A DNA stretch of 64,000 nt from Massospora cicadina (Eukaryota; Entomophthoromycota; Entomophthoromycetes; Entomophthorales; Entomophthoraceae), in NCBI GenBank assembly GCA_022478985.1, contig JAKSZP010009256.1, forward strand, positions 179,993-243,992, in the 5' to 3' direction. Position 1 is the first letter of the stretch; the number at the start of each line of letters is the position of its first letter. Shown in pieces: positions 55,492 through 64,000 of the stretch. Below the pieces are notes generated by a model that was given only the letters and a program-made list of their open reading frames with translations, was not told where the DNA came from and searched no databases. A program made the position numbers and the translations under genes.

Positions 55492-56417
55492 TGTAAAATC
55501 TGCAGGGTTTTCACTGGTGCACAGTTTTGCTTAACTACTGACTCTGGGAATAAATATGAATTAGCTAATTGTATGAGACAATTAGCCTAGTCAAGTTCAG
55601 AAGAATGGGTAGCTTTGGCCCTACTCTGGCAATATAAAGGTTCAAGTGACTTTGGTCTCACTCTGGAAATATATAAGGATTCAAGTGACTTTGGCCTCAC
55701 TCTAGTAATATAAAGGTTCAAGTGACTTCAGCCTCACTCTGGCATTGACACTTAGACAGGAAATACTTCCTCACAACTTCAAAATTGAAGTAAACAATCA
55801 ACAATTGAAAACAATAAAGTATTCACAGTACTAAGGTGTTTTTTATTAGTAGAAAGAGGGAATATTTATAGGGTAAAATGATGAAGAATATGTGTTAGGG
55901 GTATTTGTGGTAACCACGAGAATCTTAGCACGCCTAGCTTACAGAAAAGAAATATCCACGAGGTTCTCAGCATGCCTAGCTGACAAAAAGGGATATCTAC
56001 AATGATCTCGGCATGGCTAGCTGACAGAAAAGGGATATTGGTTCAATTTTGGGAAATATTCCAGATGATATTCATGAGGAATAGCATAATTAAATCGCTA
56101 TTTGTATCAGCCCACATGTTGGCTACCAAACCTGATGACTTCCCATTTGTAAATACCATTTCAAGTCAGTTTACTCATATCCAAATTGTTGGCAGCAATC
56201 CCTGACAAAATTGTAACCATAATTATCATCTGATATGATCCTATGAGAATTATGATTAACCATTTAATTGGTGATTATTGTTAATGAGACAGAATAATTT
56301 ATCAACGTCTCAAAGCTTAATCAATAAGCTCAATTAAATAGATTAAACAATTATCTTAAATTAATTGAAGCTTAGATAATTTGCAAGCTGGATAATGTGG
56401 TCATATAAATCCCCACA
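55492..56417 (-). repeat. Gypsy-5 5' LTR
   Basis: 926 bp. On the minus strand: U3 with three 44-bp tandem units (about 56040-55914), TATAAATA near 55871, a polyadenylation-like AATAAAAAA at 55846-55838, and three 40-bp units in R/U5 (55742-55621). Ends are TGT...ACA. Confidence 0.95.
55914..56040. repeat. 44-bp tandem repeat in Gypsy-5 U3
   Basis: Three imperfect units of the form CCACGAGGTTCTCAGCATGC followed by CTAGCTGACAGAAAAGGGATAT. It is present in both LTRs, upstream of the TATA box, as enhancer-type repeats usually are. Confidence 0.8.
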
Positions 56418-56422
56418 GATAG

Positions 56423-57620
56423 AATTCCTTTTTGGTAATAAGGTGGAACCTCCTATAATTAATTACCGCGCTATTAGAGCCATCCTTCTTTTCTAATAAC
56501 CAACATAAAGGAGGCCCAGGAATTTTGGATGGCACTAGCATCCCCTGCTGCTCAAGCTAGTTGATTTTGTATCGACAACTTCATCTGCCACTTTTATCAC
56601 CTAATAGCATGGAGGCAAATTGGCAGATTATTACCACTATTATTATGGTGAACACATCATGTGCACAACCAAATCAAAGTCATCTTTATAAAATCACACT
56701 ATACTTCTTGTATATGGCCAGCGCCTGGCCTTTCTCTTCTTCTGTCAACCCATAGATGTTTTCTAAAGGTACCAGGGAACATACCAACTGGCACTTATTG
56801 GTCAAACCCAAGTACCTCTAAATTACTAAAATAATATATCTTATATATTTGTAACAGGTGAGTTATGAACAAAATCAACTATTTGATATTGCCTAATCTT
56901 AATAGAACAGGGAAATAAATTAAATTGAAGCACCTATATTTTTTTATGTTCAGAGAGGATAAATCCAGGCTTAAATCAGGTAACAAGTTCAATTGTCCAA
57001 ACGGTGCAAACTCTCACTGTATAAATTATGTAAAAAATTTAAATAAATTTCTGTCCCCACTATAATTTGATGGCCCACCCAAATGGTTGCGCTATGATTA
57101 GAGCTAACTGAATACCCTTAGCTTTCAATATATTGTTAGGTAACCACTAGTCACAGAAACAAATTTGAGGATAAATAATAGACATTATTCCATCCTTGAA
57201 TGAGGGTTAACAAACCCATAATTTTCGGAAGTTAGGGCCTCATCTTTCCAATATTACCTGTTGAAAGATTTTCTGAGTAATTCTAAAGAACTGTTTAAAA
57301 CAGTTTTGACTCCATTAGCTCTCATAAATGAGATCCCAATAAGGAAGTTATAACTTTAATTTAAGAAAACAAAATGTATGAGTGGAATCACAAGTGAGCT
57401 AAAATACAATGTCAAAGCACTGTATGCTGCTAAAAGATTTTCATTTGAGACCTCATGGTACCATAGACTTTCCAGTGATCTATGTCCTGAGCAAGGCAAG
57501 TTACTTCATCAGTTAGTGGACACAATACTAATTGGTTCCCCGCTGTCTAAGAGCTCTGAATTTAAGCTTTTTATGGTGATATCATTATAACCAAACTTAT
57601 AAAAGTAAACATCAGAAGGA
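56423..57620 (-). pseudogene. Gypsy-4 protease, linker and N-terminal RT
   Basis: The protease active site reads LLDSGEPISIVST at about 57565-57525, with D-S-G intact. About 900 bases of linker follow, where a dUTPase motif could not be recognised with confidence. RT begins near 56560 with PGPPLCWLLEKKDGSNSAVINY-like codons and runs up to the GATAG site at 56418-56422, where Gypsy-5 entered. Indels are frequent. The assignment rests on collinearity with the other elements. Confidence 0.65.
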
Positions 57621-58059
57621 TCTATTGTGTGAATATATTGAGTGTATTCTTGAGCTACATACTTGTATTAAAATCGCATACTTGAAGACTGTATTAATTC
57701 AAGGCCTCAATAGGTAAAGCCATTTGAACCCTGGTCAACTTGAGGTAACACCAGAGGGGATCAGAATTTCCAGATGTTCTAGCTGGTTAACATAAGGCTT
57801 CAATATTTTCCCAATAGAATTAACTTTGTGTTCTTTCTGTGAAAAAGTAGTAACTGTTACCATATAATCTGCTATAACATGATTAACCACTGAGTGTGGG
57901 ACGTTGGTGTTCGTCTTTTTATTGATAAATAGTTTTGAAAGATTCCTTCAACTGGGATCTTTTAGAGGAGGTGGATGTAGAAAATCCAAAATTTTACTCC
58001 AACCTGTCTTTTCCCAACTCTCCATTGTTTGCATTGTTTATAAAATTAACTTTGATTTT

Positions 58060-58976
58060 ATAGCTCAGATCAGAGCAACAATTGGCATAGTACCCCTACT
58101 TTTTGCAAAGATGACAGGCGTTTTGAAAAATATCAGGTCTATCAGAACAAGGGCCAAACATTGGGATAATTTTTTTAGGAGATGACCCTAGAGTGAGGGT
58201 TGTGAGTCTCCTGATGTCTTATGTTGGGCGCCTTTAAAGTAATGGCGCATTGGCGTTAATAAACTACCATGTGCGTAATATTATGGTCCTCATTTTAAGG
58301 CTGATCATAAACTGATAAAATTCCTTAGAGCTCACAGGCATATGAAATGTGATGAGCTTCAAAATCAATAAAGAGGTTATCCACATATAGGGTCTTTGTT
58401 TCTAAAGAAGCACTCAACGAAGGTTTTAGTAGTTTCAACTAATTAAAAAGATATAAAGGAATTCAATCTTCCAGGTGGTCATATTTTATGCCACATCAAC
58501 GTTTTATATAAAGGTATCCTTGGTATGGAGGTAGGTTACACTGACCTTCTGTAGGTTTGGCATAATCAACTCCTGAATTTTGGAGTCGGGTAAGGATATT
58601 ACTATCATCAAATTAACTTTCTCAGATGCTCTGGCCATACTTATCACACAAAAAACTAATAAAGTTGTGCACATTCGGTTTTTTGTCAAAAATATGTAAG
58701 TTATAAGGTTATCTTAAATTTGAGTTTCATAGCTGCAGGTCCAAAGGTCCTTCATAGCTCCGTTTTGACTTTATAGGTAGCAAAGACATGGAGTGGGAGT
58801 AAACCGCCTTTGAGCCACTAGAGCGCCCATGTGGGGGTGCTAGGGATTGCAAGCAGGATAGCGGCAGTACTACATACAATATATACTGGAGTTTTGCAGA
58901 TATTGAGATAAAATGCTCTGAAAGAGGAGTAAAACAAGACCCTGGGGAACAGAAGCTCCAGAGGCAGGAACATATG
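58060..58976 (-). pseudogene. Gypsy-4 Gag (C-terminal part)
   Basis: The capsid-like segment at 58689-58504 (ISMARASEKVNLMIVISLPD, then IQELIMPNLQKVSV) parallels Gypsy-1 Gag (YERAMDGATDQQKV...TQEIMVPHLKGL). A worn zinc knuckle, CHLCKK-stop-GYYANCC, lies at about 58125-58080 with His replaced by Tyr. Upstream codons to 58976 are then cut by the LTR of Gypsy-6. No collagen-like run is present in the remaining part, but its expected place is beyond the cut. Confidence 0.65.
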
Positions 58977-59528
58977 TGTCAGGATTCTGACCAAATTAAA
59001 AAAGTTGAGTACATCTGATGACAGTACTTGAACCTGATCTAAAGATATAGTCAAAAGGAAAGTCATAGATTAATCTGGCTAAATCAAGGCCTCCAATATT
59101 GGGTCCAAACCTAACTTATGTTATCAAATGTTTCTCAACAAAAACCTCCCAAAATCAGGGTCTAACCCAATCTATGTGGCGTATAAATCCTGTTTTACAG
59201 AATTGACCAAGATTTCACAGAAGCACTGATTGCTATTAATTATAAATCTTATATTAAAACTCTTGGAATTTTTATCCTAATAGTAAGTCCCCGATCTCAT
59301 ATATGATTTGTTTTAAGAGAAAATTAAGATTACGTTATAATTTACCAATTCTTTGAATACCGCTAATTAAACTAGTGAAAGAATACAAAGGATATACAAA
59401 TTAGGATTGTTTTCTATTTAATTAAAGAATTTAAATTTTTTAGAGTAGAACTATTAATACCCGTGTGACTTGGACTTACGCTGCCTGACTTTACTTGTAT
59501 TGAAGGAATATATTCCCTTACGTCCCAA
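58977..59528 (+). repeat. Gypsy-6 5' LTR
   Basis: About 552 bp starting TGTCAGGATTCTGACC. It matches the Gypsy-3 LTR (sense orientation) in several blocks, such as AAATCAAGGCCTCC, CCCAATCTATGTGG and GATCTCATATATGAT. The 3' edge is set by the primer site and may be off by a few bases. Confidence 0.75.
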
Positions 59529-59533
59529 AAAAT

Positions 59534-59549
59534 TGGTGCTCCCTACCAG
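59534..59549 (+). other. Gypsy-6 primer binding site
   Basis: TGGTGCTCCCTACCAG follows the LTR within a few bases and matches the sites of Gypsy-1 and Gypsy-3 with one or two differences. Confidence 0.75.
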
Positions 59550-59580
59550 ATCACCCTGAGTTCCTGGAGAATTTTTTATA

Positions 59581-60800
59581 ATGGATGAAACTTTGGCCAT
59601 CTTACCCTCTTAAATTCAAGGTTTAAAACAGCATTTGCTTACCACCAAGCATTACCAACTTGAGCTTTAGGATGTTTTGACTAGTTTACAAACTGAATTA
59701 AATAGCAGACTTATCTTACTTATCAAAACGGTAATTCAAAGCGCCCATGAGCGTGTATATTTCGTTATTGAAAATGTAAACAACCTATTGAGTCGCATGG
59801 ATGCCCTTCATATTTTAAAATTTTCAGTAGATACTGGTTTCTCTTCCTTGGAAGGGCTGCCTTTAATGTCAGTCCATGCTGTTCAACCATTAAACCCTCA
59901 CAGTAACTCGTTTAAACTTTTTTAAGGACAAGCATGTCCCAGGGAAAGAGAGCATCTTCTCCTTCCTGTATTGTTATAAAAATGCAGTGGAGGAGGCTAC
60001 CAACCTTCAACAGCTTTGACATTTGACCAAATGCTTTAGTCACCTAGCACAAGAAATAATGTTTCCCCAGTTAATGACCTGTTGCACCTGGGACGAAGCC
60101 AAAGCTGCCAATCTAGGAGTTCAGGTGTGACTTAATCCTTACCAACCAGAAACAGGCATTTATGGAAATCAGATGTAATCAGCTAAAATACTTTATTTAA
60201 TTCACCCATAGATTTTATCTTGAGACCCAGTCTTTAGTTTCTGGATTACGCCTTACTCTGGATGAAGCTATCTCCGCTTCTTTATCTGTCTTCAAAACCA
60301 ATCCTGAAGTCTAACTCTACCTTATAGCGTTAAAAATCACCTTACATCCCTTTTGCATATCAAGGAGGCTATTTATAGAAATTTCTACTGACCTAAGTAG
60401 AACGCTTGGGTTACCCATCCTAACAATAAAAGTGGTCTCATCCTGAATGGCAATGATTCCCAACTCTCCCAAATCCAAACTATATTGGTACTTTTGTAAA
60501 GAAAACACCCATAATTAAAACCTCTGTCATCATCTTTCTCGCTATAAGGCAGCAAAAGTTCAGTCAGCATAGGACAAGAAGCTCCCTATGCTGACAATAT
60601 TCAAGTGCCTCAATATCCCCATTTTATGTCTAGTATCTCAGGTTGCTATATACCAGCTTCACCTGCCAAAATCAACGTACCACTCACTATTCAAGGCAAT
60701 AGAAACCTTAAGATGTCCTATTTCGATATTGGTCAATTACTTAATAACACCCTTACATTATGCTCCTCTAGCTAGAGTCAAGCATTAATCAATAAATATT
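59581..60800 (+). pseudogene. Gypsy-6 Gag
   Basis: ATG at 59581 opens MDETLAILPS, which soon meets a stop. A helical, hydrophobic/polar stretch (59677-59925, LQTELNSRLILLIKTVIQSA) follows. Capsid-like traces lie near 60180-60310. The C-terminal overlap segment GQEAPYADNIQVPQ is at about 60572-60615, continuing CYIPASPAKINVPLTIQGN, parallel to Gypsy-1 (GHEAPCAD...CYVVSTPSELDIP) and Gypsy-3. No collagen-like run and no intact zinc knuckle are visible, so part of the middle may be deleted. Confidence 0.6.
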
Positions 60801-60929
60801 TTATACAATTTGACCATCCCTGAGCCTAGCCAGAACAAACTCTTTTTATGACCCCACTAAAATCCCACAATTTTAGTTTATTAGTCATTAGTTTTCAATT
60901 TGGATCTTCAGTTATATGAGGAGTCATAG

Positions 60930-61640
60930 TTGTTCAAAAGATAAAGTACTGGATATAATTAATACTTGCTCTCCGGTTAACATTATATCCTCCAAACTTG
61001 CCCAAAAAATTAAAATATCTCTGGATTTGATTCACAAAGCTAAATATGGGGCGTCCATGAATTAGTCCACTAAATCGATTAGGGAATATTATGACTTACC
61101 CCTTCCAATTTAAAAATTGTTGATTACTGCTCCCCATTATCATGTTAATAAATAATAACAACAAATTTTTTATTAGAGTACAATTAATAATGGAGTTCAA
61201 TTGCATTATTAATAAGTAAGGAAAAATACCTCTCTCTCTTAAAATATTAATAATTTAATTTTTGATCTCTCTATAAAAAGGTAAAAGACTCATATAAAAT
61301 GATTATTTTTCCTCAAATATCCCACCGCTATAATGTAAAATAGAGTACAAAACTTGAGGGGAGAAGATAAGTTACCACCTGAGGCTGTGAATGCCAAAGA
61401 TGAAATGCCTTTTTATGCCCCCTATCCATTAATATATCACCTGGATCACAAGTTATAATGGTTTTTGGAATCAAGATTCACATTCCGCCTGACCAAAGTC
61501 AAAGCTATATGAACACCCTAAGTATTCTATCAAAGAAGCGTTGACATGTCCTGGAATTTCAGACCCTAAATATGAGAAATCTATCTCCATTTTTTAGGAC
61601 ATTTAACAAATTAGACCCTAAATTCCTTAACATGCCCTCA
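60930..61640 (+). pseudogene. Gypsy-6 protease and dUTPase remnants
   Basis: The protease loop reads KVLDIINTCSPVNIISSKL (60943-60999), with N-T-C where D-T-G is expected. The dUTPase remnant retains motif 3 as CPGISDPKYEKS (GISDPKY at 61553-61573), with the catalytic Asp and the Tyr present. The preceding strand around MPFYAPYPLI (61408-61440) matches the PLY(S/I)P lead of Gypsy-1 and Gypsy-3. The remainder is frameshifted. It supports a dUTPase in the common ancestor of Gypsy-1, -3 and -6. Confidence 0.6.
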
Positions 61641-61779
61641 GAGCCTATGTAAAACTTTGTCCTATCGACAATATTGCTGATGTAAGCAAATTATTTCACT
61701 AAAAGATTTAAAATTTATTTCTATTACCCACAATAGCTCTAGTTGAAAGTAAGTTTGGAGACAACTTCACTCTTAATGA

Positions 61780-63160
61780 ACCCTATAATGTAGAATCCCT
61801 CCTTAAAGAATATATTGATATCTTCTCATCAGAACCAGGTGATTATGTGAAGATGTTAGGAGTAATCTTTAAGTCAAAACTAAGGATCACCCTCCATTTA
61901 AATCCCAAGCTTACAAAAATCTAAAATCAATGAAGCTCAAGTAGCTCTAGAACAAAACAACTGTTAGAAGCTGATATACTTGTGCTCTCCAAAAAACTGT
62001 TGGCTTCACTGCTTAATTAATTTGTTAAAGGACGGAGGACACTGAGTTGTTATAGAATATCACTGACTAAATTATCTTACATGAAAATACTTTTATATTC
62101 TACCTCATTTAGATAATTATCTAGGCTTAATGTCATTATTGCATCATATTTCATAATAGATCTCACCAGTTGGTATTAAAAAATTGATTTATCCCTATTA
62201 CCAAGGAAACTGCGCCCTCTTTTGAGTGAAGAGTTATTTAAGCCTACTCAAAAGCCGCAGGGGTTATGCAACGCCTTTACTACCTTCCATAGAGCCATGG
62301 ACAGTTTATCAAGAGTTTTAAACGTTCTTGTGCGTTATTTTTCTCTATGATACCATCACTTTTACTTGAACTTTTACTGTTCACTTGGCACAACTAATGA
62401 AGTTTTACAGCGATTACGCCAAGCTTCCTAAAGCTAAAGCCTTCTAAATGTTCCTTTTTTCAAAGTGAAATAGAATTTTTGGGCCAAGTGAACAGTAAAA
62501 GTTCAAGTAAAAGTGATGGTATCATAGAGAAAAATAACGCACAAGGTTACAGCCATTATTAAGTGGTCCCCCTAAATCCTTGCATATTGTACATTTTTAT
62601 TTTAGGGATAGTAGTATAAAACATCAGTTTATCCCAAACTTTACTGACACTTTTTACCCTTTAGTAAATTTGTTGAAGAAAGGAATACCCTTCCAGTGGA
62701 AAGAGGAGCAACAACAGGCTTTTGACCTATTATGTTTAGCTCTAACCCACTCTCCAGTAATTGTACATCCTAATTTTGACAAACCATTTTTACTTTTTAA
62801 TAATGCTAGCAATATAGCTATAGGAGCTATATTATCCTAACGTGACAAAAACTTAGTGGATAATCCTATTTCTATTATTGCAAAACCCTGTCAAATGCTG
62901 AATACCACTATAGCGTTACAGAATGATAGTGTTTGGTGGCACTACTGGCTATTAAGCATTTCTGACATTATTTATATGGTAATCATTTTATATAAAATAC
63001 TGACCATGATTTGTTGCAATGGCTTTAGCAAATAAAGGGTCCTGACGAGAGATTAGTCTGATAGGCTTTAAAACTTCAAAACTATAAATTTTCATTAATT
63101 AATGTCCAAGGCCCAGACATAAAGCTGTGGATTGTATATCCAGGTTACCAATATTAACTT
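61780..63160 (+). pseudogene. Gypsy-6 reverse transcriptase and RNase H, with internal inverted duplication
   Basis: RT lead-in at 61890-62060 (DHPPFKSQAYK-like and KDGGH segments), PQGLCNAF near 62250, then a palm region in which YLDD is garbled (LYDTIT). After the FLGQ-equivalent (about 62478-62486), an inverted copy of the palm segment replaces the expected linker, and the sequence resumes with KVTAIIKWSPPKSL. The open stretch 62580-62840 holds FIPNFTDTFYPL and IPFQWKEEQQQAFDLL, and RNase H begins with FNNASNIAIGAILS (TDAS expected). It ends with NVQGPDIKAVDCIS. Confidence 0.8.
62327..62545. repeat. Perfect 63-bp inverted repeat with 93-bp spacer
   Basis: Arm 1 (62327-62389) is the native RT segment. 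Arm 2 (62483-62545) is its exact reverse complement. Bases just outside both arms differ. The arms show no mismatch although the surrounding element is riddled with mutations. Confidence 0.97.
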
Positions 63161-64000
63161 TAAATAAACCTGAGAATCAGCATGTTGACCTATGCTTGCT
63201 TAACTTTTTTGGGATCTATGCCCACCTTTCCAGCCTCCTAGATTACCTGTGGATCACTAGGGGATAATTCTAATGGCGAGTGAATTATATATAGGTTGAC
63301 CCCAATCTTGTGCTAATATTGTTTGGGGATTTTATGTAATTTGCCAGGTCAGATCCATCAAGGATTGAGCCAGTTGAATGCTTAAGATCTCATTGGGAAG
63401 AGTTGCTGACAAAATAGGGGCATCAGATAGTTGATTAATGATTAACTATCAGGTGTACTAATTGGGATTGATCGGGTTTCATACCAGCCAATTGAGAATT
63501 TAATGAGCTTTGTAAAGTGAGAGATGCCACCTGCAATTAGTAAATTTGTTAGTTGGTTTGCGACCTGCCATAATGAGTAAAAAGTCCCAGTACCTAATCA
63601 GGTCATTAGCCAAATATGGTTATTTGTTGTGATCAATCGGGAAACGTCAGGGACACAACTTCTGACTCCGTCAAATTTAGGTCTCAAGGATGTCTAAAAA
63701 AGAACTCCTAACCAAATGGATAAAACCATCGCTAGTGAGACGTTGAAGGGAAGTTCAATGGCAACAGATGCTGTTTTATAGCTGAGGCGCCAACCAAGGA
63801 GTTGGGCGCCATATTCTTTTTATAAATTCACTTATAATTCACATTAATAAAAAACGTTGAGTTTAAACATTGATAAGAGTTTAGTTAGAATTACTATTGT
63901 TCTAAGTTCTATTCATCTTCAGGAAACTATTGTTGTTGTATACAATAGTTGTGGACTCTTTTGTTATATAAAATTAAGCATTGAGAATCCTTAGAAGAGA
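63161..64000 (+). other. Unassigned AT-rich DNA with promoter-like block
   Basis: No integrase or known LTR continues Gypsy-6. At 63785-63830 the plus strand has an inverted repeat (GGCGCCAAC...GTTGGGCGCC) followed by TTTTTATAAATTC, a TATA-like layout that could be the U3/R of a further plus-strand LTR reaching past the window. Edges and partner copy are not visible. Confidence 0.3.

Larger units (their letters stand above)
45835..56417 (-). mobile_element. Gypsy-5: complete Ty3/gypsy element inserted in Gypsy-4 RT
   Basis: A 10.6-kb minus-strand unit bounded by LTRs of 927 and 926 bp (45835-46761 and 55492-56417) and an exact 5-bp duplication GATAG (45830-45834 and 56418-56422). Without the mariner (1,308 bp plus duplicated TA) it measures about 9.3 kb, longer than Gypsy-2 mainly because of large LTRs, a long Gag and about 1.2 kb of extra sequence between integrase and the 3' LTR. 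Order: Gag, PR, dUTPase-like, RT, RNase H, IN, extra region. All frames are damaged. The primer site is identical to that of Gypsy-2. Confidence 0.96.
56423..58976 (-). mobile_element. Gypsy-4, 5' part (RT start, protease, Gag)
   Basis: Continuation of Gypsy-4 to the right of Gypsy-5. Reading leftward from 58976: Gag, zinc-knuckle remnant, protease, linker, RT start. It breaks off at 58976, where the Gypsy-6 LTR begins in the opposite orientation. The missing 5' LTR of Gypsy-4 is expected beyond Gypsy-6. Confidence 0.75.
58977..63160 (+). mobile_element. Gypsy-6: Ty3/gypsy element, plus strand, 3' end not seen
   Basis: LTR (58977-59528), primer site (59534), Gag, protease, dUTPase, RT and RNase H are readable on the plus strand. 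Similarity stops after the RNase H end (KAVDCISRLPIL, about 63160), and neither integrase nor a second LTR was found before 64000. The LTR is homologous to that of Gypsy-3 and the Pol resembles Gypsy-1 and -3. It seems to sit inside Gypsy-4 gag, in reverse orientation. It is heavily decayed by substitutions and small indels. Confidence 0.85.

Noticed and set aside
62327..62545. MITE or transcription terminator
   Set aside because: Arm 1 is native RT coding sequence, there is no target duplication and no T-run; it is a fold-back duplication.
1..64000. Host protein-coding gene or bacterial-type system
   Set aside because: No intact frame with host-protein features, no splice-consistent exon series, no Shine-Dalgarno or operon structure; all domain hits are to mobile elements.

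Overview
The window is eukaryotic, intergenic, repeat-dense DNA. No host gene, rRNA, tRNA gene, CRISPR array or bacterial-type operon could be supported. Almost everything recognisable is a transposable element: parts of six Ty3/gypsy (metavirid) LTR retrotransposons, three full-length copies of one L1/Tx1-like LINE, two copies of a tRNA-derived SINE, one mariner DNA transposon, and several weaker LTR-like blocks. Nearly every reading frame carries stops and frameshifts. The host cannot be named from sequence alone. The D34D mariner is of a type common in animals, while gypsy elements carrying a dUTPase are, as far as I recall, best known from basidiomycete fungi. A large repeat-rich genome with RNA polymerase II and III style signals (TATA, AATAAA, A/B boxes) is all that is safe to say.

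Layout. 1-5777: Gypsy-1 (minus strand, cut by the window edge) with integrase, RNase H, RT, dUTPase, protease, Gag and one LTR. 6076-6800: an unassigned LTR-like block with a hairpin. 8291-13547: LINE copy a (+). 14313-14609: old SINE copy a. 15000-17108: degraded DNA with a GC-rich repeat block. 17119-22391: LINE copy b (-). 22681-28615: Gypsy-2 (+), complete, with a GTATA target duplication. 28715-41725: Gypsy-3 (-), complete but badly decayed, with LINE copy c (29405-34681, +) inserted in its 3' end. 42563-42853: young SINE copy b with an exact 17-bp target duplication. About 43300-58976: Gypsy-4 (-), whose RT is split by Gypsy-5 (45835-56417, -, GATAG duplication). Gypsy-5 in turn carries the mariner (53742-55049) in its gag. 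58977 to about 63160: Gypsy-6 (+), apparently inserted into the gag of Gypsy-4. 63250-64000: unassigned, promoter-like AT-rich DNA.

How the parts relate. The gypsy elements are built LTR-gag-PR-dUTPase-RT-RNase H-IN-LTR. They fall into two groups by primer binding site. Gypsy-1, -3 and -6 use TGGTGCT(T/C)CCTGCCAG-like sites, keep traces of a true dUTPase motif, and (Gypsy-1 and -3) have a collagen-like stretch in Gag. Gypsy-2 and -5 share an identical 18-nt site and a dUTPase-like domain without the catalytic Asp. The SINE shares its 3' tail with the LINE, so the LINE enzyme very probably mobilised the SINE. Points most worth a second look are the dUTPase and collagen-like domains, the SINE/LINE tail sharing, an antisense reading frame behind pol in Gypsy-5, a perfect 63-bp inverted duplication in Gypsy-6 RT, and recurrent Asp-to-Asn changes at catalytic sites.
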